Shown: positions 34,890-44,107, numbered from the stretch's first letter. The stretch is DNA of 64,000 bases from Brenneria rubrifaciens (GCF_005484945.1 NZ_CP034035.1:558001-622000); one strand, 5' to 3'. Made by a program: numbers and translations. Notes: generated by a model from the sequence alone, not told the origin.

Positions 34890-35635
34890 TGAAAGCACGG
34901 CAGTGGCTGCTGGCGGGGGTGTTGCTGACGCCCCTGTGGGTGCGGGCGGGCGGTGACGGCGATGTTCGCGTACAGCTCAGTGCGGTGCGTTACACCACGC
35001 TTTCCAGTGAAATTTCGGCCAAAATAACGGATATCGCGGTGAAAGAGGGCGAACATTTCAAGCAGGGCGATACGCTGCTGACCTTTGACTGTACGGTACT
35101 AAAGGAAAAACTGAATTATTCCACCGCCGCCGAAAATGCCGCCCGTAAAAAACTGGCTATCGCCAACCGGTTGGATAAGCTCAACTCGATCAGCTTGTCG
35201 GAGGTGGATCAGGCGCGTTCGGCGGCTTCAATGGCGCAGGCGGAAAACGGCGTGAACCGCGCCATGCTGCAACGTTGCGCCATCAAAGCGCCGTTCGCCG
35301 GCCGGGTGACGGAAACGAAAGTGAAGCGCTGGGAGTCGGTGCCGGAAGGTAAAGAACTGCTGTCGATTTACGATGACAGCGCCTTCGAGTTGGAAATGAT
35401 CGTGCCGTCCCGCTGGCTGGTGTGGTTAAAACAGGGCAACCCCTTTCAGGTGACGCTGGATGAAACCGGGCTACGTTATCCGGCTGAAATCAGCCGCATC
35501 TCTTCCGCGGTGGAGCCGGTCAGCCAGTCGGTCAAAGTGTTTGGGCGCATCACGCAATCCACCGCCGGGCTGCTGCCGGGAATGAGCGGCGTGGCGGAGA
35601 TCGCGCCGCCCGCGGCAGGCGTCGGCGCGCCATGA
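34889..35635 (+). CDS. Periplasmic adaptor (HlyD/RND-MFP type)
   Basis: Membrane-fusion protein of 248 residues with a cleavable signal peptide (about 1-21, ending VRAGG). It has a barrel-sandwich (biotinyl-lipoyl) half ISAKITDIAVKEGEHFKQGDTLLTFD, a short helical hairpin (about 70-125) and the return half CAIKAPFAGRVTETKVKRWESVPEGKELLSI, then a beta-barrel region. It is shorter than most adaptors. The start ATG 34889 overlaps the upstream stop (TGATG), and the stop overlaps the next gene by 4 bases. It probably docks the outer-membrane factor to the two membrane-bound HlyD fusions downstream. Confidence 0.85.
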   Translation: MKARQWLLAGVLLTPLWVRAGGDGDVRVQLSAVRYTTLSSEISAKITDIAVKEGEHFKQGDTLLTFDCTVLKEKLNYSTAAENAARKKLAIANRLDKLNSISLSEVDQARSAASMAQAENGVNRAMLQRCAIKAPFAGRVTETKVKRWESVPEGKELLSIYDDSAFELEMIVPSRWLVWLKQGNPFQVTLDETGLRYPAEISRISSAVEPVSQSVKVFGRITQSTAGLLPGMSGVAEIAPPAAGVGAP

Positions 35636-36972
35636 GCCAAACCGTAAGCGAACAGGAACCCCGGCTGGCGCTGCTGGCGGAGTTATTGCAGTTGCAAAGC
35701 CGCGCCAGAGCGCGGGAAACGCAGGATGAACTGGCGTTTTTAATCGTCAATGATACGCACAATCTGGTGAAATATCGTCAGGCGCTGCTGTGGGACTGTG
35801 AAAAACAGCGTCTGCGCACCGCTTCCGGGCTGGCGTCGATTGACGATAATGCGCCGTTCTGCATCGAGTTCAGCCGTCTGTGCCGCCAGTGGCAGCAGGA
35901 GGGGCGGCAGACCCAATCCCTGCGCTGGCAGGATCTTCCCGTCAATGACCAATTGTTGTGGCAGGCGTATCTGCCCGAGTTTTTACTCTGGCTACCTTTG
36001 CGGCGTCCGCAGGGCGAAACGCCGCTGGTGCTGATTCTGGCGCGTGACCGCGCGTGGCAACCCGCGGAACAGGTGCTGCTGGAAAAACTGGCCGACGCCT
36101 ATTCTCATGCCTGGATTGGCCTACGCAAAAACCGCCGCGTCAATACCGGCGGCCGTCCCAACCGCCGCCGCCTGATGCTGGCGGGGGCGATCGCGCTGTT
36201 GCTGGTTATGCTGTTCCCGGTACGTCAATCGGTACTGGCCCCGGCGGAGATCGTGGCGTACCGTCCGGTGATGGTGCGCGCGCCGGTGGCCGGGGTGGTG
36301 GACGATATTCTGGTTCGCCCCAATCAGCAGATCGCGGCGAATCAACCGCTGGTGCGGTTGGACGCCCGCGAGCTGGAAAACCGTCTGGAGTCGGCGCGCC
36401 AGGCGTTTGCCTCGGCCGACGCCCAGTACCGGCAGGCGCAGCAACAGGCGCTGTTCGACGCCAATAGCAAAGCCAGTCTGGTGGTACTGCAAAGTCGGCG
36501 GGAGCAGGCGCAGAGCGACATGGATTTTCTGCAACGACAGTTGGCGCGTATGCAACTGGTTTCCCCGCGTGACGGGGTGGCGATCTTTGACGATGCCAGC
36601 GACTGGATCGGCCGTTCGGTGGCGATTGGCGAACGTATTATGATGATTGCCGATCCGCATGATGTCGAACTGGAAATCCAGTTGCCCGCCGCCGATGCCA
36701 TCGCGCTGGAGAAAGGGGCTGATGTGCGGTTATTTCTGAATGTGGCCCCAAACTCCGCGCAGTCGGCGCGGCTGGAGCATATCGGCTACCGTTCGGCGCT
36801 CACGCCGGACAACATTATGGCCTATCGGCTGAGAGCCAGGTTTACCCAGGACGATCCGCAATTGCGCGTGGGGTTGAAGGGCACGGCGAAACTGTATGGT
36901 CAGCGTACGGTGCTGTTCGTTTACCTGCTGCGTAAGCCACTGGCCACGCTGCGCGTATGGCTGGGGGTGTGA
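35632..36972 (+). CDS. GAF-like domain fused to HlyD-type adaptor
   Basis: 446-residue protein with an unusual layout. The cytoplasmic N-terminal domain (about 1-165) has a GAF-like pattern (ELLQLQSRARARETQDELAFLIVND, then LLWDCEKQRLRTASGLASID and PLVLILARDRAWQPAEQVLLEKLADAYSHAW, alternating strands and helices). A basic stretch and a single membrane helix (about 178-196) follow, then a periplasmic HlyD domain with lipoyl half MVRAPVAGVVDDILVRPNQQI, a coiled-coil hairpin and the return half LVSPRDGVAIFDDASDWIG. The cytoplasmic domain could sense a ligand or bind the substrate; this is inference. It overlaps both neighbours by a few bases, so the four genes are tightly coupled. Confidence 0.82.
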   Translation: MSQTVSEQEPRLALLAELLQLQSRARARETQDELAFLIVNDTHNLVKYRQALLWDCEKQRLRTASGLASIDDNAPFCIEFSRLCRQWQQEGRQTQSLRWQDLPVNDQLLWQAYLPEFLLWLPLRRPQGETPLVLILARDRAWQPAEQVLLEKLADAYSHAWIGLRKNRRVNTGGRPNRRRLMLAGAIALLLVMLFPVRQSVLAPAEIVAYRPVMVRAPVAGVVDDILVRPNQQIAANQPLVRLDARELENRLESARQAFASADAQYRQAQQQALFDANSKASLVVLQSRREQAQSDMDFLQRQLARMQLVSPRDGVAIFDDASDWIGRSVAIGERIMMIADPHDVELEIQLPAADAIALEKGADVRLFLNVAPNSAQSARLEHIGYRSALTPDNIMAYRLRARFTQDDPQLRVGLKGTAKLYGQRTVLFVYLLRKPLATLRVWLGV

Positions 36973-39134
36973 TGATGCCGGGCTTGTCGGCCTCCGCCAT
37001 CAACGGTCTAAGCCAGCGTCCGGCGACATCCCGGTTGTCTCCGCTGCGGGACGAACTGATCCTGCACGCCGGGCCCGCCAACCGTGACGGATCGCCAAGC
37101 TGGACGTTGGAAGATCCGCTGCGCGGCCTGTTTTTCCGCATCGGCTGGGTGGAAATGGCGATGCTGTCGCGTTGGTCGTTGGGGGAACCGGCGAAAATTG
37201 TGGCGCAGATAAACCAGACGCTGCCGCTGACCATCGACGATAGCGACGTGCAGTGTTTCAGCCGCTTTTTGCAGACCAATAGCTTGACGCGGGCATCCGG
37301 CGATGAGGCGCTGGCGCAATTTGGGCGGCAGTTAGCGCAAACACAGGTTTCGTTGTGGCGTAAACTCCTGAAGAACTATCTGTTTTTCCGTATTCCGCTG
37401 TGGCACCCGGATCGTTTTCTGCACCGCACCCTGCCGTGGGCGGAACCTTTTTTCAGCCGTTTATGTTTAACACTCACGCTCATTGCGGCGGTGTTGGGAC
37501 TGTTTCTGGCCGGGCGTCAGTGGGAGACCTTTAAAAACACGTTTCTGCATTTTTTTACCCTGGAAGGGGCGGCGCTGGCAGGCATTACGCTGTGTTTCAC
37601 CAAAATCCTGCATGAGCTGGGGCACGCCTACGCCTGTAAACATTTTGGCGCGAAGGTTGCCAGCATGGGCGTCGCTTTTCTGGTGATGATGCCGGTACTG
37701 TATACCGATACTTCCGGCTCCTGGACGCTCACCCGCCGTCGGCAGCGGATGGCGATCGGCGCCGCCGGGATGTTGACCGAACTGACGCTGGCGGCCTGGG
37801 CGACGCTGGCCTGGAGTTTCCTCCCGGACGGCATGCTGCGCAGTGCGGCGTTTATGCTGGCGACCACCACCTGGATCATGACGCTGGCGATCAACCTGAG
37901 TCCGTTGATGCGTTTTGACGGCTATTTTCTGTTGTCGGACTGGCTTCAGGTTCCGAATCTGCAACACCGGGGATTTGCCGTGGCGCGCTGGAAGCTGCGC
38001 GAATGGCTTTTCGGGCTGGGTGACGAGCCGCCGGAACCGTTCCCGCGCTGGCTACAGCGCACGCTGGCGGGCTACGCCTTCTGCGTGTGGATCTACCGCT
38101 TTTTTCTGTTTACCGGCATCGCGCTACTGGTTTATCACATGACGTTCAAGCTGCTGGGTATGCTGCTGTTCGCCGTTGAAATCGGTTATTTCGTGGTATT
38201 GCCGGTGGTAAACGAACTGAGTGAATGGCGTAAACGCCGCAAGGATTATCGTATGAACCGGAATATGCTTGTTACGCTGACGCTGAGCGGTATTTTGCTG
38301 CTGTTGCTGGTTATTCCCTGGCAGCGCGGCGTTTACGCGCCTGCGCTGTTGCGCGCCGAACAGCAAAGCAGTTTATATATGCCGCTGCCCGCGATGGTAA
38401 ACAGCATTGATGCGCGGATCGGGCAAACGGTGCAGGCGGGTCAGGTGCTATTTACGCTGGAGGCGGACGCGCTGCTGCACGAGCGGCGGCAGTTGGAGCG
38501 GCAAATCGCCACGCTGAACTGGCAGGGGGCGTTTCAGGTATTCAACAAGGAAGCGGCGGCTGAACACCTGCGGGTGAAACAGGAACGAGACGCCGCGCAG
38601 CAAAAGCTCAGCGTACTGCAACGCCAGTCGGCCCAATTGACGGTACGCGCGCCGATAAGCGGCGTGGTGGCGGATATGGCTGTACCGCTGGCGGTCGGCG
38701 AATGGCTGGCGCAGGGCGAATGGCTGGCGGTGATTACCAAACCGGCAGGCGGGCTGGTGGAAGCTTTTGTGTCGGAAAAAGACTGGCAGCGGCTGCAAAC
38801 CGGGGGGCGGGGGCATTTTTATCCTCTTGATGCCAGCAGCCCGGCGTTGCCTGTGACGATCGTGGATATCGACCATACCGCAACCCGTGATTTGAGCGCC
38901 GCGCCGGAACTGACCTCGACTTACGGCGGAGATATCGCCACGCTGAGCGATTCGCAGCGTAAACTCCACCCTGAGCAGGCCGTTTACCGGGTGGTGCTCA
39001 GCCTGCCTGACGGCAGCCGCGGCCAGCGGCAGATATTACGCGGAACGGTGGTGATGGATGGCGAGGCGCAAAGCCTGCTGGTGCGCGGTTGGAAAGTGGT
39101 GTCGGCGGTGCTGATCCGGGAACTGTCGTTTTGA
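36972..39134 (+). CDS. M50 (site-2-type) metalloprotease fused to HlyD domain
   Basis: 720 residues. The cytoplasmic N-terminal domain (about 1-150) is of unrecognised type. A multi-helix M50 intramembrane protease core follows, with the zinc motif HELGH at about residues 214-218 and the third-ligand motif RFDG (aspartate near 316), both intact. After more helices (about 370-450) a C-terminal periplasmic HlyD-like domain has lipoyl halves PLPAMVNSIDARIGQTVQAG and TVRAPISGVVADMAVPLAV around a coiled coil. It could cleave its substrate while coupling it to the channel. The family also occurs with peptide exporters. ATG 36972 (TGATG overlap) is preferred over 36957. It ends the run; no ABC ATPase or RND pump is adjacent. 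Confidence 0.85.
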   Translation: MMPGLSASAINGLSQRPATSRLSPLRDELILHAGPANRDGSPSWTLEDPLRGLFFRIGWVEMAMLSRWSLGEPAKIVAQINQTLPLTIDDSDVQCFSRFLQTNSLTRASGDEALAQFGRQLAQTQVSLWRKLLKNYLFFRIPLWHPDRFLHRTLPWAEPFFSRLCLTLTLIAAVLGLFLAGRQWETFKNTFLHFFTLEGAALAGITLCFTKILHELGHAYACKHFGAKVASMGVAFLVMMPVLYTDTSGSWTLTRRRQRMAIGAAGMLTELTLAAWATLAWSFLPDGMLRSAAFMLATTTWIMTLAINLSPLMRFDGYFLLSDWLQVPNLQHRGFAVARWKLREWLFGLGDEPPEPFPRWLQRTLAGYAFCVWIYRFFLFTGIALLVYHMTFKLLGMLLFAVEIGYFVVLPVVNELSEWRKRRKDYRMNRNMLVTLTLSGILLLLLVIPWQRGVYAPALLRAEQQSSLYMPLPAMVNSIDARIGQTVQAGQVLFTLEADALLHERRQLERQIATLNWQGAFQVFNKEAAAEHLRVKQERDAAQQKLSVLQRQSAQLTVRAPISGVVADMAVPLAVGEWLAQGEWLAVITKPAGGLVEAFVSEKDWQRLQTGGRGHFYPLDASSPALPVTIVDIDHTATRDLSAAPELTSTYGGDIATLSDSQRKLHPEQAVYRVVLSLPDGSRGQRQILRGTVVMDGEAQSLLVRGWKVVSAVLIRELSF

Positions 39135-39233
39135 TTAGGGATGGACGCGCGGTGTCCTCGGTCAAGGCGTGGCGTAGCGGAATATCGGGATAGACAAATG
39201 ACGAACCCGGCAGGCGCAGCCTCATGACTCCCA

Positions 39234-40217
39234 TCACATTGTGGTTTTTGGTCGCGGTTTTGGCATTTCCCTTCCGCGCGCCTGCCTGGTCCGCAGTTTC
39301 TTCGCCCGACTCTCCAGTATCAGATAGCCAATCGTCGCCAGGCACAGCGGCAGGAAGTAGTAGAGCGTGCGATAAGCGAGCAGGGCGGCGATAATCGTGC
39401 CGCGAGAAACCGGTTCGCCTGCCAACAGTGCAATAAACACCGCCTCCAGCACGCCGATGCCCGCGGGAATATGAACGATAACCCCGGCAATGCTGCTTAT
39501 TAGCAGGACGCCGAGCAAAAAGAAGTAGCCCACGGCTTCCCCCATCAGCAACCAGATAATCGCCCCCATCACCATCCAGTTGAGGCTGGAAAGCGCCAAT
39601 TGCGCCAGCGCGAATTTCCACGACGGCAGCGCCAGCTTTCGTCCTTTGATCGTCATACGGCGCCGTTTGGCGCAGGCCCACAGATAGACTGCAATAACCA
39701 GCAGCAACGCGATGCCTAAAATGCGCAACGCCTCCGGGCCGATATACCAGTGTTCGGGCAATCGCACGATGCCCGCGGTAAAAATCACGCCGCCGAGCAA
39801 GATATACCCCAGCCAGTTGGTGGCGATGCTCAGTGAGAAGATACGCGTGATATCGCCGCCGGACAGCCCCAGCCGGGAATAGAGCCGGTAGCGCATGCCG
39901 ATGCCGCCAACCCAGGTACTGAGCGTTAAATTAAAGGCATAACAAATAAATGACACCAGCATCACCTGGCGCTTCGCCAGCTTATGCCCGCAATAGACGC
40001 GGCCGAGCAGATCGTAGCAGCCATAAATTAAATAGCTCAGCATTACCAGACCTACGGCGCTCAACAGCGCCGTGCGGTTATAGTCGCGAATGACCTTCCA
40101 TACCGCTTCCCAGTCGACTTTTTGCGCATAAACAACCAGAAGGACGGCGACGGCGATAAAGAAAAGGCCGTTAAGGATTTTTTTTGCCAGACGCCAGCGC
40201 GGATGGGATTTTGACAT
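39234..40217 (-). CDS. ybhN: YbhN-family flippase-like membrane protein
   Basis: Inner-membrane protein of the lysylphosphatidylglycerol synthase TM-domain (UPF0104/MprF flippase-like) family, 327 residues and about eight helices. Segments such as LTLSTWVGGIGMRYRLYSRLGLS and HIPAGIGVLEAVFIALLAG are typical. ATG 40217 is used because it overlaps the clsB stop (TGATG); the open frame runs further up inside clsB without meaning. It is last in the ybhP-clsB-ybhN operon, as in E. coli. Its function is presumed lipid handling, unproven. Confidence 0.9.
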   Translation of the reverse strand: MSKSHPRWRLAKKILNGLFFIAVAVLLVVYAQKVDWEAVWKVIRDYNRTALLSAVGLVMLSYLIYGCYDLLGRVYCGHKLAKRQVMLVSFICYAFNLTLSTWVGGIGMRYRLYSRLGLSGGDITRIFSLSIATNWLGYILLGGVIFTAGIVRLPEHWYIGPEALRILGIALLLVIAVYLWACAKRRRMTIKGRKLALPSWKFALAQLALSSLNWMVMGAIIWLLMGEAVGYFFLLGVLLISSIAGVIVHIPAGIGVLEAVFIALLAGEPVSRGTIIAALLAYRTLYYFLPLCLATIGYLILESRAKKLRTRQARGREMPKPRPKTTM

Positions 40218-41458
40218 CAGGGCTTCACTCCGCTGTTTTCCGCTTCGACCCGATCCTGGGTTTCCATCTCCGGCTGCACCGGGGCCGGCACCTGCGATAG
40301 CGTCGGCGTATGGGCGGGCAACCAGCCGACTAATGCCGGGAAATGGCGCAGAAAGTGGAACACCAGCACACTTTTGGTCAGGTTCCACCAGGTACGTTTC
40401 GGCGCCATCGATTCATCCACGCGCACGCAGTCGTTGACGATAATCTTGCTGAGATTGTCGCGCAGCGTCTGGTTAAAGGCACGATCGTGAATGATGAGGT
40501 TGGCTTCCAGATTGAGCGACAGGCTGAGCGGATCGAGATTGCTGGAGCCGACCGTCGCCCAGTGATCGTCCATCAGCGCCACTTTGCCGTGCAGCGGGCG
40601 GCGGCGATATTCATAAATCTGTACGCCGCCTTGCACCAGATAGTTGTAAAGCAGACGCGTGCCGGCCTTTACGATCGGTATATCTGGCTCGCCCTGTACG
40701 ATGAGCTTCACCCGCACGCCGCGCCGCGCCGCATTGCGCATGGCGTGCAGCAGGCGATAGCCGGGGAAGAAATAGGCGTTGGCGATAATCACCTCGCGTT
40801 TGGCGTTAGCCAGCATTCGCAGATAGTGGCGCTCAATATCATCGCGATGTTCTTCATTGTCGCGCCAGACGAACAACGCCTGCGCTTCGCCTGGCTTCAG
40901 GTTGTCTTCCGGGCGATGGCGGCGCTTCCACCAGCGGCGCGCGGCGGCCTGGCCGGGCAGATTTTCCAGTTCAAACAGCAGAATGTCCTGCACCACCGGC
41001 CCTTCAACTTGTACGGCGTAATCCTGCTTGGCTTGCGGGCCGTAGTCGGTCATATGTTCGTCGGAATAGTTAATCCCGCCGACAAACGCCGCCGTATCAT
41101 CCACCACCACGATTTTGCGGTGCATCCGGCGGAATACATTGGTGCGCATCCCGAACAGAGGAGGGCGCGGATCGTAATAACGGAACACCACGCCGGCAGC
41201 GGTGAGCGCATTGACGAATGCCTCGCTTAAATTCGGCGAACCGTAGCCGTCGAGTAAAACGTCTACCTTCACGCCGCGTTGAGCAGCTCGCAATACCACG
41301 TCATGAAGCCGACGGCCGACGTTATCTTCAAACCAGATAAACGTTTCAAGGATCACTTTGCTTTGTGCATTGTCGATGGCGTCAAACACCGCCGGGTAAA
41401 AATGGTCGCCATTTTCCAGTAGCGTGATTCGGTTTCCTTCTCGCCATGAACATTTCAT
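40217..41458 (-). CDS. clsB: Cardiolipin synthase B
   Basis: Phospholipase-D-superfamily enzyme that makes cardiolipin (and phosphatidylglycerol in E. coli) from phospholipids. The protein has 413 residues. Both HKD motifs are intact: H113-K115-D120 ([10 protein letters not shown]) and H290-K292-D297 ([10 protein letters not shown]). As usual for ClsB it lacks the N-terminal membrane helices of ClsA. The start ATG 41458 overlaps the ybhP stop (ATGA). It is the middle gene of the operon. Confidence 0.95.
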   Translation of the reverse strand: MKCSWREGNRITLLENGDHFYPAVFDAIDNAQSKVILETFIWFEDNVGRRLHDVVLRAAQRGVKVDVLLDGYGSPNLSEAFVNALTAAGVVFRYYDPRPPLFGMRTNVFRRMHRKIVVVDDTAAFVGGINYSDEHMTDYGPQAKQDYAVQVEGPVVQDILLFELENLPGQAAARRWWKRRHRPEDNLKPGEAQALFVWRDNEEHRDDIERHYLRMLANAKREVIIANAYFFPGYRLLHAMRNAARRGVRVKLIVQGEPDIPIVKAGTRLLYNYLVQGGVQIYEYRRRPLHGKVALMDDHWATVGSSNLDPLSLSLNLEANLIIHDRAFNQTLRDNLSKIIVNDCVRVDESMAPKRTWWNLTKSVLVFHFLRHFPALVGWLPAHTPTLSQVPAPVQPEMETQDRVEAENSGVKP

Positions 41459-42216
41459 AAGTATATCTCTGCACTTAAAGGGGCATGGTCGGACAGATGA
41501 CGCCAACGGCGCAAAGCCAGTGCGGTCGGGCTGCTGGCGTGGGCGTTTTTCACATAAATCCGATCGAGGCGCAGCAGGGGAAAGCCCGCCGGGAAGGTGC
41601 GCGCGGGTCTGCCGCGGGTGCGGGTGAAGATCTCCTCAAGTCCGGCCTCGGCTTGCAAAATAGGGTTGGCGCGCTGATGCCAGTCATTGAAATCGCCCGC
41701 CACGATCACCGGTTCGCCATCGGGCAGTGAATTGGCCCATTTCGCTATCATCGTTAGCTGTGCTCGGCGATGCGTTTCCCGCAGACCAAGATGCGCCGAG
41801 GCCACATGAATGGGAAAAGCCAGCTTCGGCGGCGTAATCCGGCAATACAGCAATCCGCGCTTCTCGCTTTCGCCCACCGAGACGTCGTGATTTTCATAAT
41901 ACTCAATGGGGAAACGCGATAACACCGCATTACCGTGATGGCCTTCGGGATAGACCGCGTTGCGCCCGTAGGCGTAATCGCTCCACATGGTATCGGCGAG
42001 GAATTCGTAATGCGTGGTGTCCGGCCAGTTTTCTACATGCAGCGGGTGAACTTCATGGGCGCCCATCACTTCCTGTAAGCAGACGATATCCGCGCCGACG
42101 GTGCGTACCGCGTCACGCAGCTCAGGCAAAATGAAGCGGCGATTAAACGCCGTGAAGCCTTTGTGTGTGTTGATGGTGAGCACTTTCAACGAAAAATACC
42201 GGAGTTGTTGGGGCAT
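41455..42216 (-). CDS. ybhP: Endonuclease/exonuclease/phosphatase-family protein YbhP
   Basis: 253-residue protein of the EEP fold. The metal and catalytic signatures are [13 protein letters not shown] (glutamate), [15 protein letters not shown] and LSDHAPL (terminal histidine). It has no signal peptide. The substrate is unknown; genetic linkage with clsB suggests a lipid-related phosphodiester, but that is inference. First gene of the operon, divergent from gntR across 250 bp that includes the GC-rich repeat-free segment 42240-42400, where I see no gene. Confidence 0.88.
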   Translation of the reverse strand: MPQQLRYFSLKVLTINTHKGFTAFNRRFILPELRDAVRTVGADIVCLQEVMGAHEVHPLHVENWPDTTHYEFLADTMWSDYAYGRNAVYPEGHHGNAVLSRFPIEYYENHDVSVGESEKRGLLYCRITPPKLAFPIHVASAHLGLRETHRRAQLTMIAKWANSLPDGEPVIVAGDFNDWHQRANPILQAEAGLEEIFTRTRGRPARTFPAGFPLLRLDRIYVKNAHASSPTALALRRWRHLSDHAPLSAEIYL

Positions 42217-42466
42217 ATTCTCCTGCCGACGTCGCTATCTGGATGAAAATAAAGTGTAGTCGCCGCCGCAAAAATCAAGGGGTTTCCCGTGGTCCTCGCA
42301 TCGGCGGGGATCTGTTTTCGCCGGCGACGCGGCGAGCGACTGAGCGCCGTAGCGTTTGCTCAACAAACGCGATTGGCGGGTTTCGCCGGTTCGCCCGCGT
42401 CACAGACAGGGCTGGTTTTCTTTGTTACACTAAGCCACCCGCCAAAGAATTTTTAATTAATTGAAA

Positions 42467-43462
42467 ATGAAGAAGAAAAGACCTGGGTTACAGGATGTGG
42501 CCAACCAAGTCGGCGTCACGAAAATGACCATTAGCCGTTATCTGCGTGATCCGCTTAGGGTTTCAGAAGGCTTGCGCAGCAAGATAGCGGCGGCGCTGGA
42601 TGAACTTGGCTACATTCCCAACCGGGCGCCTGAAATCTTATCCAACGCCACCAGCCGGGCGATTGGCGTTTTGTTGCCTTCACTCACCAATCAGGTGTTT
42701 GCTGAAGTGTTGCGCGGTATTGAAAGCGTTACCGACTCTCATGGCTATCAGACCATGATCGCACACTACGGCTATCACGTCGAACGTGAAGAGATGCGCC
42801 TGATGTCTTTGCTCTCTTACAATATCGACGGACTGATTCTTTCCGAACGTTCCCACACCAAACGAACGCAGAAAATGATTGAGGTGGCGGGTATCCCGGT
42901 GATTGAAATTATGGACAGCGAGTCGCCGTGTATCGATCTGGCCGTCGGGTTCAATAACCATGATGCGGCTTATCAGATGACCAAAACCCTACTTGAGTCT
43001 GGGTATTCCCATCCGGTTTATCTTGGCGCCCGGCAGGATGAGCGTACCGTGATTAAAATGCAGGGATATGAGCAGGCTATGCGCGATCGCGGTTTGACCC
43101 CCCATAGCGTCTGTACGAAACGTTCGTCTTACTACAGCCTGGGCGGTGAATTGATGAAGGAGGCGCTTGAGTGTTACCCGGACACCGACAGCCTGTTCTG
43201 CACCAACGACGATATCGCCATCGGCGCCGTCTTTGAGTGTCAACGCCAGGGGCTGCGTATACCTGAAGATATGGGCATTGCCGGTTTTCATGGGCACGAT
43301 ATCGGCCAGTCGATGGTGCCGAAACTGACCAGCGTGTTGACCCCGCGGGAGAAAATGGGGCAGGTTGCCGCGGAACGGCTCCTTGCCCGCTTGCGGGGGG
43401 AAACAGTGACTCCCCGGCGGCTTGATTTGGGGTTTATCCTCTTGCACGGCGGAAGTACTTGA
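42467..43462 (+). CDS. gntR: LacI-family gluconate repressor GntR
   Basis: Represses gluconate uptake and phosphorylation genes and is released by gluconate. The protein has 331 residues. The LacI helix-turn-helix is LQDVANQVGVTKMTISRYL, then the hinge helix region DELGYIPNRAPEILSNATSR and a periplasmic-binding-protein-like sensor domain (about 60-331). Likeness to E. coli GntR is very high throughout. ATG 42467 is preferred over TTG 42461. It converges with gntK, leaving 5 bp between the stops. Its predicted operators are at 44057-44082 upstream of gntT and gntK. Confidence 0.95.
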   Translation: MKKKRPGLQDVANQVGVTKMTISRYLRDPLRVSEGLRSKIAAALDELGYIPNRAPEILSNATSRAIGVLLPSLTNQVFAEVLRGIESVTDSHGYQTMIAHYGYHVEREEMRLMSLLSYNIDGLILSERSHTKRTQKMIEVAGIPVIEIMDSESPCIDLAVGFNNHDAAYQMTKTLLESGYSHPVYLGARQDERTVIKMQGYEQAMRDRGLTPHSVCTKRSSYYSLGGELMKEALECYPDTDSLFCTNDDIAIGAVFECQRQGLRIPEDMGIAGFHGHDIGQSMVPKLTSVLTPREKMGQVAAERLLARLRGETVTPRRLDLGFILLHGGST

Positions 43463-43467
43463 ACGCG

Positions 43468-43995
43468 TTATCGGCGGGATATCACCCCTGCGCCGCGTAA
43501 GGCCGCGACGCCCCGGTCGACGACCTGATCGAAACTGCCGCTGATATCGATGGAGAATACGTCGGTTTCATCCGCCGCCGGTTCTTCCAGGGCTTCAAAC
43601 TGACTTTTCAGCAGGCTGGTTGGCATATAATGACCGGCGCGCGCGTTCAGACGCGCCAGAATTACCTCAAAATCGCCTTTCATATACAGAAAAATCATTT
43701 CAGGATTGCCTTCGCGCAGACGATCGCGGTAGCGGCGTTTTAACGCGGAACAGACGATCAGGCCGACTTCGTTTTTGTGGCGTAGACTATAGGCCGCATC
43801 ATTCAGGCGTTCGAGCCACGGTGCGCGATCATCGTCGTCTAATGGATGCCCGACGGCCATTTTTTGAATATTGGCCCGTGGATGCAGATCGTCCCCGTCT
43901 ATGAATTTCGCGCCCAATGCGTTGGCAATGGCCGCACCCACGCTGGATTTACCGCATCCAGACACGCCCATGATGATGATGCTTTGTCCCGCCAT
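43468..43995 (-). CDS. gntK: Gluconokinase
   Basis: Phosphorylates D-gluconate to 6-phosphogluconate for the pentose-phosphate and Entner-Doudoroff routes. 175 residues, the length of thermoresistant GntK. The P-loop GVSGCGKS is at residues 10-17. DGDDLHP and SALKRRYRDRLR are conserved substrate-site stretches. It is divergent from gntT and shares the GntR operator and CRP region. Orientation opposite to gntR differs from the E. coli gntRKU operon. Confidence 0.95.
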   Translation of the reverse strand: MAGQSIIIMGVSGCGKSSVGAAIANALGAKFIDGDDLHPRANIQKMAVGHPLDDDDRAPWLERLNDAAYSLRHKNEVGLIVCSALKRRYRDRLREGNPEMIFLYMKGDFEVILARLNARAGHYMPTSLLKSQFEALEEPAADETDVFSIDISGSFDQVVDRGVAALRGAGVISRR

Positions 43996-44056
43996 AAGTT
44001 TGATCGCTATCCCAGAATAAATATTTAAGCCTTTTGACCATTCCTTATTTTATCAC

Positions 44057-44082
44057 GTTACCGGTATCATGATACCGGTAAC
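44057..44082. promoter_or_regulatory. Double GntR operator, perfect 26-bp palindrome
   Basis: GTTACCGGTATC at 44057-44068 and its exact complement GATACCGGTAAC at 44071-44082 flank AT. Each half with its neighbours gives a 16-base site close to the known GntR operator form ATGTTACC(C/G)GTATCAT, the two sharing the central bases. It lies between the divergent gntK and gntT, 61 bp from the gntK start. A weaker GATACCGATATC occurs at 44247-44258, just before the gntT ribosome-binding site. Confidence 0.85.
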
Positions 44083-44091
44083 AAACAACGA

Positions 44092-44107
44092 TGTGATAAG
44101 TATCACA
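44092..44107. promoter_or_regulatory. Perfect CRP-cAMP site
   Basis: TGTGATAAGTATCACA has both consensus half-sites TGTGA and TCACA with the 6-base spacer. It sits 10 bp from the GntR operator, as expected for a catabolite-repressed gluconate promoter serving gntT and possibly gntK. Confidence 0.85.

Noticed and set aside
40343..41230. 295-codon plus-strand open frame opposite clsB
   Set aside because: Antisense to a gene with intact HKD motifs; its translation has no domain and no ribosome-binding site.
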